A stretch of DNA of 64,000 nt from NCBI RefSeq assembly GCF_002288925.2, contig NW_022097996.1, positions 7,041,289 through 7,105,288 of the forward strand, in the 5' to 3' direction. The DNA is from Delphinapterus leucas. Taxonomy: Eukaryota; Chordata; Mammalia; Artiodactyla; Monodontidae. The position numbers and the translations under genes were made by a program. Shown here one piece after another: positions 33,191 to 45,429 of the stretch. The first letter of the stretch is position 1, and the number at the start of each line of letters is the position of its first letter. The notes beneath the pieces were generated by a model, which saw only the letters and a list, made by a program, of their open reading frames with translations, was not told the DNA's origin and ran no database searches.

Positions 33191-34984
33191 AGCCTCAGCT
33201 AAAACAGGAGGTGAAAATAATTGGGCAGACTATAGCATGCGATAGTATTGACAATTTCATTACTATACTCTTTCACCTTATTTCTGCTCTGAACAATCTG
33301 ACATGCATCTCTTGATTCTTTTTATGTCCCCAAATATCAAGGTTAAATATCAAGTTTAAAGAAAGTGAAAGACTACGTAATCTTTCATTCTTACTCCATG
33401 TAAAATACAATAGACTTGGTTCTTTACACATGGCAATCAAATATATTTTATACATAGTCTTTATTAACAAACCTGAAGAGATCAAAGAAATGCTTTCACA
33501 TTCAAATTTGAAGAATAAAATTATGTTAACAGCTTTCTTTAGAAGTCCTTCTGATTTCAGACTACTTTTGCTCATCAGGTGCTCAGATATTCAATTCATG
33601 GGGTCTCCTTTATGCCAAATGAGGCACCCGTGTTTCTTGTCCCTCTCATGATTGTTCTTTCTTCACACCCTCTAATGATTGTTCATTCTTCACACTTGGG
33701 GTCATCATTGAAGCTCTGTTTTCTGGATCTACTCTGAGGATTCACTGTTATTTTTTCTCCCCTATAATTTCCCCACAAAATGCTATCTGATATCCTTTTT
33801 TGTTTTCTTCCAGTTTCTATAATCAATACTTTAGCCTGTTGAAACTGCTTCTTGACTGTGTTTCCTGCTTTCAGCATCAACTTCATTTACCAGTTTGATT
33901 ACTCCGTCTGGACTTGTGAAGGCCTCTTCTAGCCTGTCATAAGGAGCTTTGATCTCAGTGTACGTAGATTTTCATGCCTATTGTGGTAATCATGAGGATT
34001 TAGTTATAGTTGAATAGCAGTGGAATTTTTCAAAACCTTGACTAAATATCAAAGGATATAACAACTCACTACTAAGTTGTCTGTAGTCATCACATGTAAA
34101 TATATAATAATAATGTAACAGGTGAATTACAACTTGACGTTTGGGGATTGACTGATGGATATGCTGCATTTCTGGTCAAGTGGGGCATTCACAGGGACAT
34201 GAAAGTTATCTAAGTTTTGGTTTGCTGATGTAGTACCTCTGGCAGAGGTGGTTCCATCTTGGGCCTAGGAAGTTATTTCAGCAGATGCAAGCTAAATGCC
34301 ACATTAATTACTGAAGGCTGCTTAAGGCAGAATTTTGTTTTTGCAATTTAATTATAGTGCTGTGATTGATTTATTTTGACTAGTATGGTTGCAAAAATGT
34401 AGAGTTTATTTTGTAATGTTTTCTTATAAACTTGTATAGAGTGATTTTCTCATAAAAGTGGAGAAAATGTATTTCCTATTGATGGGAAATTTATTTAGAA
34501 GAATTATGTAAGACTCTCAAAAACTTAACATAAAATAACTGCTTTAGGTAAATAATAACTGTACTTTGTCATATGATAAAGCTCAGCTTATTCAAAGTAT
34601 GTTTAAGAAATTATTCATCGAAAATTCTTATAGATTAGAAAGCATAGCTGTAACATAGAACTCTTTTGAATTAGACCTTGTAAATAATTACTAATGGTGA
34701 CAAAAATAAAATGATAAACTTGAAATGTTTTACATTTCTCTGCACATTTTGTAAGCTCATTTTACATTTTGAAAGTTTATCTTTGCTTACACATGAAATT
34801 ATAAATGACATAAGTTATTACTCTGCAATACCTCATAAATTATTGAACAGCTACAATTAATAAATTAAAGGTAAGAATAAGAAAATTTTAAATAGATTAT
34901 AATGTGTCAATAGATGCTACTCTTTCATATTATAAATTTATAATTATTTGATTTCAACACAGAAACCTGTAATTAACTTCTATT
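33191..34984. other. AT-rich sequence without recognised features
   Basis: Short frames at 33,273-33,575, 33,430-33,651 and 33,683-33,886 have no recognisable domain. No clear repeat signature was seen. Confidence 0.35.
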
Positions 34985-36120
34985 TATTTATTTATTATTT
35001 TTTCATGGTATAACTTTTTTTATTGAAGTATAGTTGATGTACAATATTATATGTTACACGTATACAATATAGTGATTCACAATTTTTAAAAGTTATACTC
35101 CATTTGTAGTTATTATAAAATATTGGCTATATTCCCTATGTTGTACAATATATCCTTATAGATTATTTTATACATAATAGTTCGTACTTCTTATTCCCCT
35201 ACCCCTATATTTTTCTTCCCACCTACCTCTCCCCACTGGTAACCACTAGTTCATTCTCTATATCTGTGAGTCTGTTTCTTTTTTGTTATATTCACTAGTT
35301 TGTTGTATCTTTTAGATTCCACATATAAGTGATATCATAGAGTATTTGTCTTTCTCTGACTTGTTTCACTTAGCATAACACCCTCCAAGTCATCCATGTT
35401 GTTGCAAATGGCAAGATTTGATTCTTTTTTATGGCTGAGTAATATTCCATTATATATATATACATACACACACACCACATCTTCTTTATCCATTCATCTG
35501 TTGATGGACACATAGGTTGCTTCCATATCTTGGCAATTGTAAATAATGCTATGAACATTGGGGTCCATGTATCTTTTTGAATTAGTGTTTTTGTATTCTT
35601 TCAATATATACCCAGGAGTGGAACTGCTGGGTTGTACAGTAGTTCTATTTTTAGTTTTCTGAGAACCCTCCATACTGTTTTCCACAGTAGCTGCACCAAT
35701 TTACATTCCCACCAACAGGGTACAGGGGTTCCCTTTTCTCCACATCTTCAACATTTGTTTTTTTGTCTGTTTTTTAAATTTTTATTTATTTATTTAAAAA
35801 ATTTTCTTTATTTTATGGCTGTGTTCGGTCTTTGTTGCTGCGCGCAGGCTTTTTCTAGTTGTGGCATGCAGGGGCTACTCTCTGTTGCGGAGAATGGGTT
35901 TCTCATTGTGGTGGCTTCTCTTGCTGCAGAGCAAGGGCTCATGGGCTCTAGAGCACAGGCTCAGTAGTTGTGGCGCACAAGCTTAGTTGCTCCATGGCAT
36001 GTGGGATCGTCCCGGACCATGGATTGAATGCATGTCCCCTGAATTGGCAGGATTCTTAACCACAGCGACACCAGGGAAGTCCCTTGCCAGCATTTGTTAT
36101 GTGTGGGGTTTCTTTTGTTT
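34985..36120 (-). mobile_element. LINE-1 3' end, minus strand, with SINE insertion
   Basis: Antisense LINE-1 tail: 'tttattgaagtatagttgat' marks the 3' UTR and 35,200-35,350 is 3' UTR. The minus-strand frame at 35,370-35,558 encodes the ORF2 C-terminus, with 'STDEWIKKMW' and 'MEYYSAIK'. The sequence runs into ORF2 until a CHR-2-like SINE at about 35,762 and resumes for about 35 bases at 36,084. The 5' part is absent. Confidence 0.85.
35762..36083 (-). mobile_element. CHR-2-like SINE, minus strand
   Basis: T-rich tail, then 'gctgtgttcggtctttgttg', 'ctctagagcacaggctcag' and the end 'cgacaccagggaagtccc'. It interrupts the LINE-1: 'aacatttgtt' before and 'agcatttgtt' after suggest the duplicated target. 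Ends are accurate to about 15 bases. Confidence 0.85.
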
Positions 36121-36327
36121 TTTGTTTATTTTTTTGCGGTACGCGGGCCTCTCACAGCTGTGGCCTCTCCCGTTGCGGAGCACAGGCTCCAGGCGCGCAG
36201 GCTCAGCGGCCATGGCTCACGGGCCTAGCCGCTCCGTGGCATGTGGGATCTTCCCGGACCGGGGCACGAACCCGCGTCCCCTGCATCAGCAGGCGGACTC
36301 TCAACCACTGCGCCACCAGGGAAGCCC
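36121..36327 (-). mobile_element. CHR SINE, minus strand
   Basis: Long GC-rich CHR SINE in antisense, from a T-rich tail and 'gcggtacgcgggcctctcac' to 'gcgccaccagggaagccc'. It sits next to the SINE at 35,762 with only about 37 bases between. No confident target duplication was found. Confidence 0.9.
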
Positions 36328-39300
36328 TGGTGAATTTTTAACAAGAAAGAAATCCAGTATCTTTCATCTGGAATTTAAATGTGGATTTGTTAAAATTTAG
36401 TTGGATAACACATCACATGCAGGTAAATAACCCATACTGCTCATTATACTCAGTGTCACTCTGGGTCAAATATTATAACAAGGAAGGGACTTTGTATAAA
36501 CCCTATTTTTTAGTATCATAGCCGTGTTAACTAAAATATTTGGCCTCTTAAACATTCCCCAGCTTCACAAACCAACATTGCACATGGTTTGATGATTTAA
36601 TAAAGGTGATCTCATGCACATATACACACAAACACACACACACACACCCTTTCTGTTTCCTCTTGACTTTTTAGATAAGCCTGTGGGCTAGTTGAGTTTG
36701 AGAAGTGAAATGAGAGATTTTAGTTCCTCTGAGGACTTCTTACACTTCAAATTATTTAAGAAAAGGGAAATATAAACCTATTTGAATTACTGTGTTTAAC
36801 CTGAGAATAACCCATAAAAAAGACCCAGATAGATGTGTAGAAACTGACATATAGAGCTACAGATATTTATATAAAGATACGAATGTATATGTAAATAAAA
36901 CCCACTGGTAGAATCAGTGGGAATATCTCTCAGTGTCTTACCAATGATTTTAATCTGAAATGACATTTTCCTCTCTAATATTAACATGAATTATTGAGGC
37001 TAGGATTTTAGTCAAACTCTCAGTTTTATAGTGATATTAATTTTAAAAATTGACTTATTATATGGACTTGTAGTCTCATAAATAGAGCCACTGTTAACAA
37101 ATTACCCACTACCAAATATGGAATGCAGAATTGAAGTATAAAATTATTATTTCTGGTTCCATCTAAACAAATTCATTGGTTTTGAAATTAGTGTTGAGTC
37201 ATATAATTAATAAAAAAGCAAGTTCATTTTTTGATGTATAAGCAATCTCTTCATAAAAACTGATTACAATAATCATGCAAAAATGAAAACAGGAGCTTAG
37301 AATTTAGCACTATTTGCTAATTTACTCTATGATTTATTATAATCTCCTAACCACTCTACACAGCTAGTGATCAGCTGACTTTCCAGAGAAAATGGCTTTG
37401 TTTAAGACACAGTACTGGAAAATACTTTAGATTCAACCAGAACGGTAGGAAAATTGCATAAAAACCAGCTGCTGCTAGGTTCTGATGTCTTCTCAGAGAT
37501 GTGGAGAAATAGTGTTTCCCCCTCCCTTACAATAAGAAAAAACCTTGAAAAATGGAAATTAATAAATTTTTCAATTAGATAATAAAAATTTCAATGGAAA
37601 ACATTTTAACTAAAATCAGGAATGTGAAAAGCACTCTCGGGGAGATGCAGGATCCAGCAATTTGCTTAGTTGAGACATAAGATGCTGAGTGGCATATAAG
37701 CTGGTAAGAAGAATCAACCAGATTTTAACTAGTTGCTCAAGTCTGAGGATAGGTGAGGCTGAGAGAGACACGAGCAAATTAAGTTTGCACCCTTCTGCAA
37801 ACTTCCCCTCCAGGAACCCCACAGGTACTCACAGGGAAGACTGGAAAAAAATCCTAAGAAAGTTTCCCTCCAGGTGCTGTCTGGGGAGTGAAACAGGAAA
37901 TACCAATATCCAAATACCAAATACCTAATGTCCACCCATCTCATCTTTCTTATCTGTCCTATGGAAACAAAGCCTTAATATGCAAGGTCCTCAAAACCTG
38001 ATGCCCGAGGACACAGATGGGAACCCACTATAGTTACAGAAAAACGAGGAGAAAAAAAACCCTACCCCTTGTGAAGGGTGAACTCATACTAAGCCCAGCA
38101 TTACCTCTCGAGAAGGGCCAGGATCACTCGTGAAGACCTCAGATCTGGGTCCCGCTGTTTATAGTACTTGCTTAGAACTGCAGCTTAAGGAGAACTTCAG
38201 AGAATGGACCTTCCTGCCCACCCCCCTGCCCCAGCATCCAGCTACCATACTCACAAGATTTGAGTAAAAGTAAAAGTGGAATATAGCTGAGAGAGAGGCA
38301 AGAGAGAGATCGTTTCCGGTGAGAAAAAGTGAAGAATAAAATGTGAAATTTCATATAGAAAAAGAGTAAAGCTAGAATTTGACAGTAAAACTGTATTAAA
38401 TCCTGCTTAGCAAAGGCAGGAGACTGTCCTTGAAAATTCTTTCTTAAAGACTCTTCCTTAACTCCTCAAATGTGTACACTTTGAACAGAAAGGGTATTGG
38501 AAAAATAGTTGCACCGTTTTTTTAGCTAAGATACAAAAGGAAAAAAAAAATAAAGTGGGGCAATTAATGAAGTTTCTCCAAGGGGGAATCAAGTGACCAA
38601 TTTCCTTTTATTTCAAGGGCCAATTTCTCTAAATACTAAAGAAAAATCTTGCAAATTTTTGACTGATAGGCTGTATGACATCTGTCGTATTTCCTGAAAC
38701 TCTTCTCCAGCCTCTCACAGGGAACCAACAGCTATCATGTGCTACGTACTTTCAATACCCTTCAAACACTTTGCCTGGCCCAGCTTGTCAACCTCAGACC
38801 TTCAAGAGAGAAAATTCTTTCCTCCTTTGTGACATCACACCCACTAACTAAATGGGGTGAGATGAAGGATTTACTTTAAAATAGATGCTCTCCTGATGGC
38901 CTATTCCTGGACATTCCTGAGGACTCCTAGATCATATTCAGGTCATAGATAATTTAAACATTGGTTTCCCTGTACTCTTAATAGAAATTAAATGTCTAAG
39001 GAATAATCATACTTCTGGGCATAAATTATGCTGATTTTCCAACATTATTTGAGCTGAACCTATCAGACTGAACTCTCCAAATATCTCCCCAGGTTTGGGC
39101 CATACCCTCTAAAACCAGAACCAAAAGAAGTACTAAAATCAAAAAGATAAAAACCTAACAGAGAAATGAATCATTAACCCTTGTATCATTCTTTGTAATA
39201 CTTCTATTCTCTAAGCTAAAAAAGGAAAGGAAAAAATAATCCAAAGGGCAGGGATATAGATCCGTTCAAAATCTCAGGAGTATAAATCTAATAATCATTT

Positions 39301-39735
39301 CCTACTTCCTTATAGTACCAAATCCAAATATTCTCTTATTTTGGTGCATATGTTATAGCTATAAATCTGTTTTCTGTTCTTTAACATCTTTTTTATTTAG
39401 TTATTTCTTTGCTCTCTCTTCGGAAAATCAATAAAGTCCTCAACCAAGACCTGAGTTACATTCCTTATATTTTTATCTCATATATTGGTCATCTTTTTTG
39501 GACTCAAGTTCAGTTGAGCTCTAGAACTGACTCCATCTATCTATTTATTGTTTCTTCTCTAATAGGCTATACACTTCCTGAAGAGAAGTAAAATTTCCGT
39601 CAAAGTAAAGTATATTCCTTGGGTCATAATTTATGTCGAGGAGGCAAATTTCTCAATTCTGAAAAATTGTAACAATTCAGAATTTTTCCTGGTTAGTAAC
39701 CAACATACATTTATAATATCACAATGCCCATGGAT
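36328..39735. other. Long AT-rich stretch without recognised genes
   Basis: Over 3 kb with no convincing frame or repeat core. A (CA)n tract lies at 36,616-36,648. Around 37,620-38,330 the base composition is more balanced and small frames occur on both strands, but none matches a family I know. Old decayed ERV interior is possible, because an ERV pol relic follows at 40,235. Confidence 0.4.
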
Positions 39736-40232
39736 TAGGGATCCAGGCACAGCTTAGATGGGCCCCCTGCCCCGGGTCTTACAAGCTGAAATCAAGGTAT
39801 CGGCCACATTGCTGTTCTTGTCTGGAGCTGGAAGGCCTCTTCCAAGCTCGTTAGGCTATTGATAGGATTTAGTTCCTTGTGGTTATAGCACTGATGTCCT
39901 CAGATCTAGAGGTTGGCACCCTCCACTGGCAGCTTTCAACCTGGTTGTTTCTTTCTCTTTGAGGAAGAGCCTCTTGCTTTTATGGCTTTCACCTGATTAG
40001 GTCAGTCCCACCCAGAATAATGTCCCTTTTGAATCACTCAGTCAACTAATTAGGGATCTCAATTACACCTGTAAAATACTGTCCCCTTTGCCATATAACA
40101 AAATCTAGTTACACAAGTGCCATTTATCATGTTCACAGGCCCTACCTACATGTAAGTGGGAAGGACTATACCAGGGTGTGAACATCAGGGAATCTGGGGG
40201 AGGGGCTATTTTAAGCATTCTGCCTGCCACAC
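39736..40232. repeat. Old mammalian interspersed repeat (LTR-like)
   Basis: Features 'gggatccaggcacagc', 'gctgaaatcaaggtatcgg', 'cacctgattaggtcagtccc', 'tcaattacacctgtaaaat' and the end 'attctgcctgccaca'. This matches a common mammalian LTR-like repeat, but the family and strand are uncertain. Confidence 0.5.
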
Positions 40233-40234
40233 CA

Positions 40235-42150
40235 ATTTACAGGAATTGCTCCAATACTGTACGACTTAACCATGTCTTTGTTAACCAAATCTCTTACCTG
40301 GGAATTTAAGCATGAATAGGCAGTTTGTGCTTTAAAAAATCAGCTCTTCAACAGCCTCTCACTATGGGCCTACCTTGTCATAAATCTTGCTACCTATTTG
40401 TGCATAAGAGATTTGGACAAGCCCTTGGTGTTCTGACTCAACTTTATGGAATCATCACAGATCAATACCAGGCAACTGTTTTTCTAGTATTAGCCCAGTA
40501 TCAAGGTCCTCCTCATTTAAAGCTGATTGCCAACATGGTGGAGACTTCTGCTAACATAATTTCTTTTAAAGTCTGTCTTAAACCTAATGGTTTAAGTTGC
40601 CAAACTTTGCCACCCACTGAAACAACGCAATATTTATCAGTAAGAAGGCTTATTTCCTATCAAGTCATATTTCTTACTGCATTTCCATTCATCCTTGCAA
40701 TACTTTAAATTCTACTTCTCTTCTTCCACAGAAGGGAAGTTCATGACTCCCTAATTGCTGTTTTTCAAATATCTAATAGATTTATCAAAACACTCCTAAT
40801 AAGTTTATTAAAACATCCCTAGAAATCTAGATTTAATCTTGCTCTTCAGTCATCTCTTAATAACAGAGCCAGAAAATATCAGGCTGAATATATTATAGCA
40901 GGTCTCAACTCACCACTAGAATATGACTCCTTTCCAGAGGCAAAATCTTCCCAGATGACAGAACTTGTTGTGATCCCAATAGCTTCCTGGCTAAATAAAA
41001 AGAGTAGGGTTTTATACACACACTAATAGTAGAAATACTTTGGAAATAGTCTATTATTTCTGAAAGCTTTAGAGAAAAATAAAGCTGCTTAACCTAAGTA
41101 GGAACCCTAGTTTAGAATGGCCAGCATATTAGGGACATTTTTTTTTAACATCTTTATTGGAGTATAATTGCTTTACAATGGTGTGTTATAACAAAGTGAA
41201 TCAGTTATACATGAACATATGTTCCCATATCTCTTCCCTCTTATGTCTCCCTCCCTCCCACCCTCCCGGGACACTTTAATAGCTATAATTTTTTTTGAGG
41301 AGTTGGCTATTTTCAAGATAGAAGCCCATTCAAAGAGAGATATCTAAGCAAAAGGAAATGACCTTGTCGATCATTATGCCAAACAGGCAGTCACCACCAA
41401 GATCCCAAACCTCACAATACTAAAAGAGACCACGACTTTGGAGAATTTCAAAGAGAATATCATGCAATACTGTATGATGCCAGCCTTTGGTCCAGAGTAA
41501 GAAAAAGCCATTTATTATGTGGAAATAACTCTTTCCACACTTAAGAGTGGCTGCTTGTGGCCTCAGAGAAAATCCTGAAAATTTTTACATGATATATATT
41601 ACCCACACATCTAGGATAAACTGGCCACTGTATTCAATCAACGTTAGTGAGGAAACAAATTTCATTGCCTGTTGTTAATGAGTGGTACCCAAAATTTAAA
41701 ATACTTCTGGACAAACCCATGAGGGCATTTTAATAAAAAATCGTTGCGTGCTCCCCAGCAACTGATATTGAGTTGGGAATACAAAAGCCTACTGGCTATA
41801 ATCCAAATTATTATCCCAAAACTGAATAGGGATGTGTTTCCTTGTTAAAGATGCCTGCCTTAAGGATAGTAGCCGAGGACATCACCCAGCATCCATTTTA
41901 GCTCATCAATTTCCACTCTCAGAAAGACTTAGTTAAATGAATTCAAGAGTGAGATAATCTGGACCTGGATTTTAGGACCAAAATCCTAATCACCTAAGGG
42001 GAATTTTGGATTTTTCTTCTCTGCTCAAGCCTCTTCATTTCATGCTTTACAAAACAACCAGAAATAGGATGAATTCTACATGCTATGGTTCAGAGGCTAG
42101 CCAAGGGCAACTAGACAAAGCCACCAACTCTTATCCAAAAATGTCACTCA
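40235..42150 (+). pseudogene. Endogenous retrovirus pol relic (class I type)
   Basis: Plus-strand remnant of a gammaretrovirus-like pol. The open stretch at 40,325-40,708 corresponds to the end of reverse transcriptase, with a short GVLTQ motif typical of the connection region. Near 41,335-41,395 a GNDL-D-AKQA type stretch matches the end of the RNase H domain. Integrase-like sequence probably continues to about 42,100. Stops and shifts are frequent, and a LINE-1 tail is inserted at about 41,141-41,267. It is inactive. No flanking LTR pair was identified. Confidence 0.65.
41141..41267 (-). mobile_element. LINE-1 3' tail inserted in the ERV relic
   Basis: T-run then 'acatctttattggagtat', 'ttgctttacaatggtgtgtt' and 'cataaccctcccacc'-like end sequence: a short 5'-truncated LINE-1 3' UTR in antisense. 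A 9-bp duplication with one mismatch, gggacattt and gggacactt, at 41,132-41,140 and 41,268-41,276, proves an independent insertion. Confidence 0.85.
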
Positions 42151-42321
42151 GTTGGACAGGTAGGTAGTAGTTGAAAATACAGCCACTTTAGATTTAATAG
42201 TGGCTTTTGAGGGTGAATCTATGTGATTTTAGGAGACAATGTTTGAATCCCTACAAATCTCTCTGGCATTTTTAATACTACTAAAGTAATCTGAGAATGA
42301 ATGAAATCCAGCAAGGAAGTA

Positions 42322-42831
42322 CAGACGGTTCCCAATATATGATGGTTTGACTTATGATTTTTTGACTTTACTATAGTGAGAAAGCCATACAAATTCAATA
42401 GAAACTGTATTTGAATTCTAAGGTTTGAACTTTTTTCAATATTTGGTCTGATCCTCTCTTGTGATGCTGGGCAGTGGCAGCCACAGCTACCCATCACCCA
42501 CGTGATCACGAGGGTAAGCTAACCGAAACCTACTTACCACCATTCTCTACCCACACAACCATACTGTTTTTCACCCTCAGCGCAGGATTCAATAAATTAC
42601 ATGAGATATTCAGCAAATGGGCATTGTGTTAGACGGTTTTCCTCAACAGTCGGCTAATGTAAGTGTTCTGAGCATGTTTAAGGCAGGCTGAGCTAAGCTA
42701 TGATGTTGGGTAGGTTAGGTCTGTTAAATGCATTTTTTGTTGTTGTTGTTAAATGCATTTTTGACTTAAGATGTTTCCAATTCACAGTGGGTTTATCAGG
42801 ACATAACCCCACTGTAAGCAAGGAAGATCTG
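42322..42831. mobile_element. Tigger-like nonautonomous transposon
   Basis: About 510 bp flanked by TA (42,320-42,321 and 42,832-42,833). The left end is 'cagacggttcccaatata'; the right end, read inward, is 'cagatcttccttgcttac'. Inner blocks 'tgatggtttgacttatg' and 'aatgcatttttgacttaag' are typical of a TcMar-Tigger MITE. A (TTG)n run lies at about 42,738. No transposase remains. Confidence 0.7.
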
Positions 42832-42833
42832 TA

Positions 42834-43437
42834 TTTCCTTTGAAGACAAGATATATATATGAGAATGCTCTGGAAAGAAACCTATTTTTTTAACAGTAGC
42901 AGTGATTTCAAAGGTAAATATATAGCATTGCTCAAAATGAAATTGTGAAGAATGAGGTTAAAATAAGACTAAAAAAGGTGAAGAGCATATTTGATAATGT
43001 GATATCATTTTCAAATATAGGATATTTAACTCCCAGAAGCCACTTTAAAGAGAAATGGTTAATGGTCCTTAAAATTCTCTTCTACATAGTGTAATATTGT
43101 TATACACTTAACTGTAATACCTTTTTTTCATATTAATATATGTTATATGGTGCTTTTCCACAGAGTACTAAAAGATATATATAGAGTGACATCAAAAGAA
43201 AAAGTTACAAAAACTACTATGTATTATACTAACTACATACATGTTCCTGCAGGAGTAGTTGTTGTGGTTTTAGTAATTATTTATTAGAAACTAATGTAAG
43301 CCACAGAGCAACCAAGGCTCTCCCCAAGTGTTCCTTTGACTCATTCTCTAGCCTCAAATCTCCTAGACCCAGCACACACTTTGTACTGTCATACTCAAAT
43401 ACTTTCAATTTTCTATTCTTGATATTCTTTTTTTATT
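42834..43437. other. Unassigned AT-rich sequence
   Basis: No frame or repeat family recognised. Confidence 0.35.
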
Positions 43438-43452
43438 AAGGCAAATTTTATT

Positions 43453-43826
43453 TTATTTTTCAAGGTTATTTTTATTTTTTTTTAATCTACTTTATGTATT
43501 TATTTTTGACTGCGTTGGGTCTTTGTTGCTGCACACGGGCTTTCTCTAGTCGCGGCGAGCGGGGGCTACTCTTTGTTGCCGTGCACGGGCTTCTCATTGC
43601 GGTGGCTTCTCATTGTGGAGCACGAGCTCTAGGTGCGTGGGCTTCAGTAGTTGTGGCACACGGGCTCAGCAGTTGTGGCTCATGAGCTCTAGAGCACAGG
43701 CTCAGTAGTTGTGGCGCACGGGCTTAGTTGCTCTGAGGCATGTGGGATCTTCCAAGACCAGGGCTCAAACCCGTGTCCCCTGCATTGACAGGCGGATTCT
43801 TAACCACCCCACCACCAGGGAAACCC
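43453..43826 (-). mobile_element. CHR-2-like SINE, minus strand
   Basis: T-rich tail, then 'ttgactgcgttgggtctttg', 'ctctagagcacaggctcag' and the end 'ccccaccaccagggaaaccc'. A perfect 15-bp duplication, aaggcaaattttatt, flanks it at 43,438-43,452 and 43,827-43,841. Confidence 0.93.
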
Positions 43827-43841
43827 AAGGCAAATTTTATT

Positions 43842-45075
43842 ATTTTTTTTTAATTGAGGTATAGTCAATATAAAACATTAGTTTCAGGTATACAAAATAG
43901 TGATCTAACCCGGCAAAATGATCACTACAATAAAACTAGTTAACATTGGTCACCATACATAGCTGTAATTTTTTTTCTTGCGATAAGAACTTTTTAAAAA
44001 TCTATTTATTTATTTATTTTTGGCTGTGTTGGGTCTCTGTTGCCCCGCGCAGGCTTTCTCTAGTTGCGGTGAGTGGGGGCTACTCTTCGTTGCGGTGTGC
44101 GGGCTTCTCATTGCGGTGGCTTCTCTTGTTGCGGAGCACGGGCTCTAGGTGCGCGGGCTTCAGTAGTTGTGGTGCACAGGCTCAGTGCTTGTGGCTCGCG
44201 GGCTCTAGAGCACAGGCTCAGTAGTTGTGGCGCATGGGCTTAGTTGCTCTGCGGCATGTGGGATCCTCCTGGACCAGGGCTCGAACCCATGTCCCCTGCA
44301 TTGGCAGGCAGATTCTTAACCACTGCATCACCAGGGAAGTCCCGCAATAAGAACTTTTAAGATCTATTCTCACCATCTTTCAAATATGCAATATGGTATT
44401 ATTAACTATAGCAACAATGCTGTATATTACATCCCCATGATTTATTTTGTAACTGGAAGTTTGAACCTTTTGACTCACTTCACCCATTTCATTCATCCCT
44501 CACCCACTGCCTTTGGCAAACACCTATCGGTTGTCTTTATGTGAGCTTTTTTTTTTCTCTGTATTTTTGTTGTTATTTTACCTTGCACATATAAGTAAAA
44601 TCACGTAGTGTTTATCTTTATCTGGCTGACAGTTCACTTAGCATACACACACACACACACACACACTTCTTTATTTGCATTTTCTTTATCCATTCATCCA
44701 TCAATGAACAATTAGGTTATTTTCATTTCTTGGCTACTTAAATAATGCTTCATGAACATGGGAGTGAATCTACTTTTTGAGTTAGTGTTTTCGTTTTCTT
44801 CAGAAGTGGAATTGCTGGATCATATGGTAGTTCTATTTTTTGTTTTTTGAGTAACCTCCAAACTATTTTCCATAGCGGCTGGACCAATTTACATTCCCAC
44901 CAACAATGCACAAGGGATCCCTTTTCTTCACATCCTTGCCAACACTTGTTATTTCTTATCTTTTTGATAACAGCCACTGTAACAAGTGTGAGTTGATATC
45001 TCATTGTGGTTTTAATTTGCCTTTCCCCGATGATGAGTGATGTTGAGTACCTTTCCACGTGCCTGTTGGCCATTT
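43842..45075 (-). mobile_element. LINE-1 3' end, minus strand
   Basis: Poly-T then 'taattgaggtatagtcaata' starts an antisense LINE-1 3' UTR. The minus-strand frame at 44,750-45,073 encodes an ORF2 C-terminal part with '[16 protein letters not shown]'. A CHR-2-like SINE interrupts it at 43,995-44,343. An (AC)n tract lies at 44,645-44,666. It is an older copy than the one at 3,071. Confidence 0.8.
43995..44343 (-). mobile_element. CHR-2-like SINE, minus strand, inside LINE-1
   Basis: (TTTA)n tail, 'ggctgtgttgggtctctgttg', 'ctctagagcacaggctcag', and the end 'catcaccagggaagtccc'. A 15-bp duplication with one mismatch, gcgataagaactttt and gcaataagaactttt, flanks it at 43,980-43,994 and 44,344-44,358. 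Confidence 0.93.
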
Positions 45076-45429
45076 GTTCGTCTTCTGTATGTATGTTTAG
45101 GAGCTACTCAGTCAGTTTTTAGGTTTTTTCCAGAGGATGTTGTTCCATATGTAGCTGTATATTCAGTGTGTCTGTCAGAGGAGGTGAGTTCAGCATCTTC
45201 TTGCATTGCTGTCTTGAACCCCATTGTGTAACTTTTTTATATGCTCTGTGCATGAAATTTTCTTCAAGCAGAAGCTTTTGACAAATTCAATTTCTTTGAC
45301 AGATTAATAGCAATTGAGATTTTCTATGTAATCTTAAATTACTTTTGATAAATTGTATGTTTCCAAGGAAATTATTCATTTCATGAAGTTATTCATAATA
45401 TCCCTTTAATGCCTGTAGGGTCTGAGGTG

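Noticed and set aside
43494..44224. Cysteine-rich plus-strand frames of 63 and 92 codons
   Set aside because: Both are inside CHR-2-like SINEs in antisense; identical patterns occur at 23.7 and 35.8 kb.
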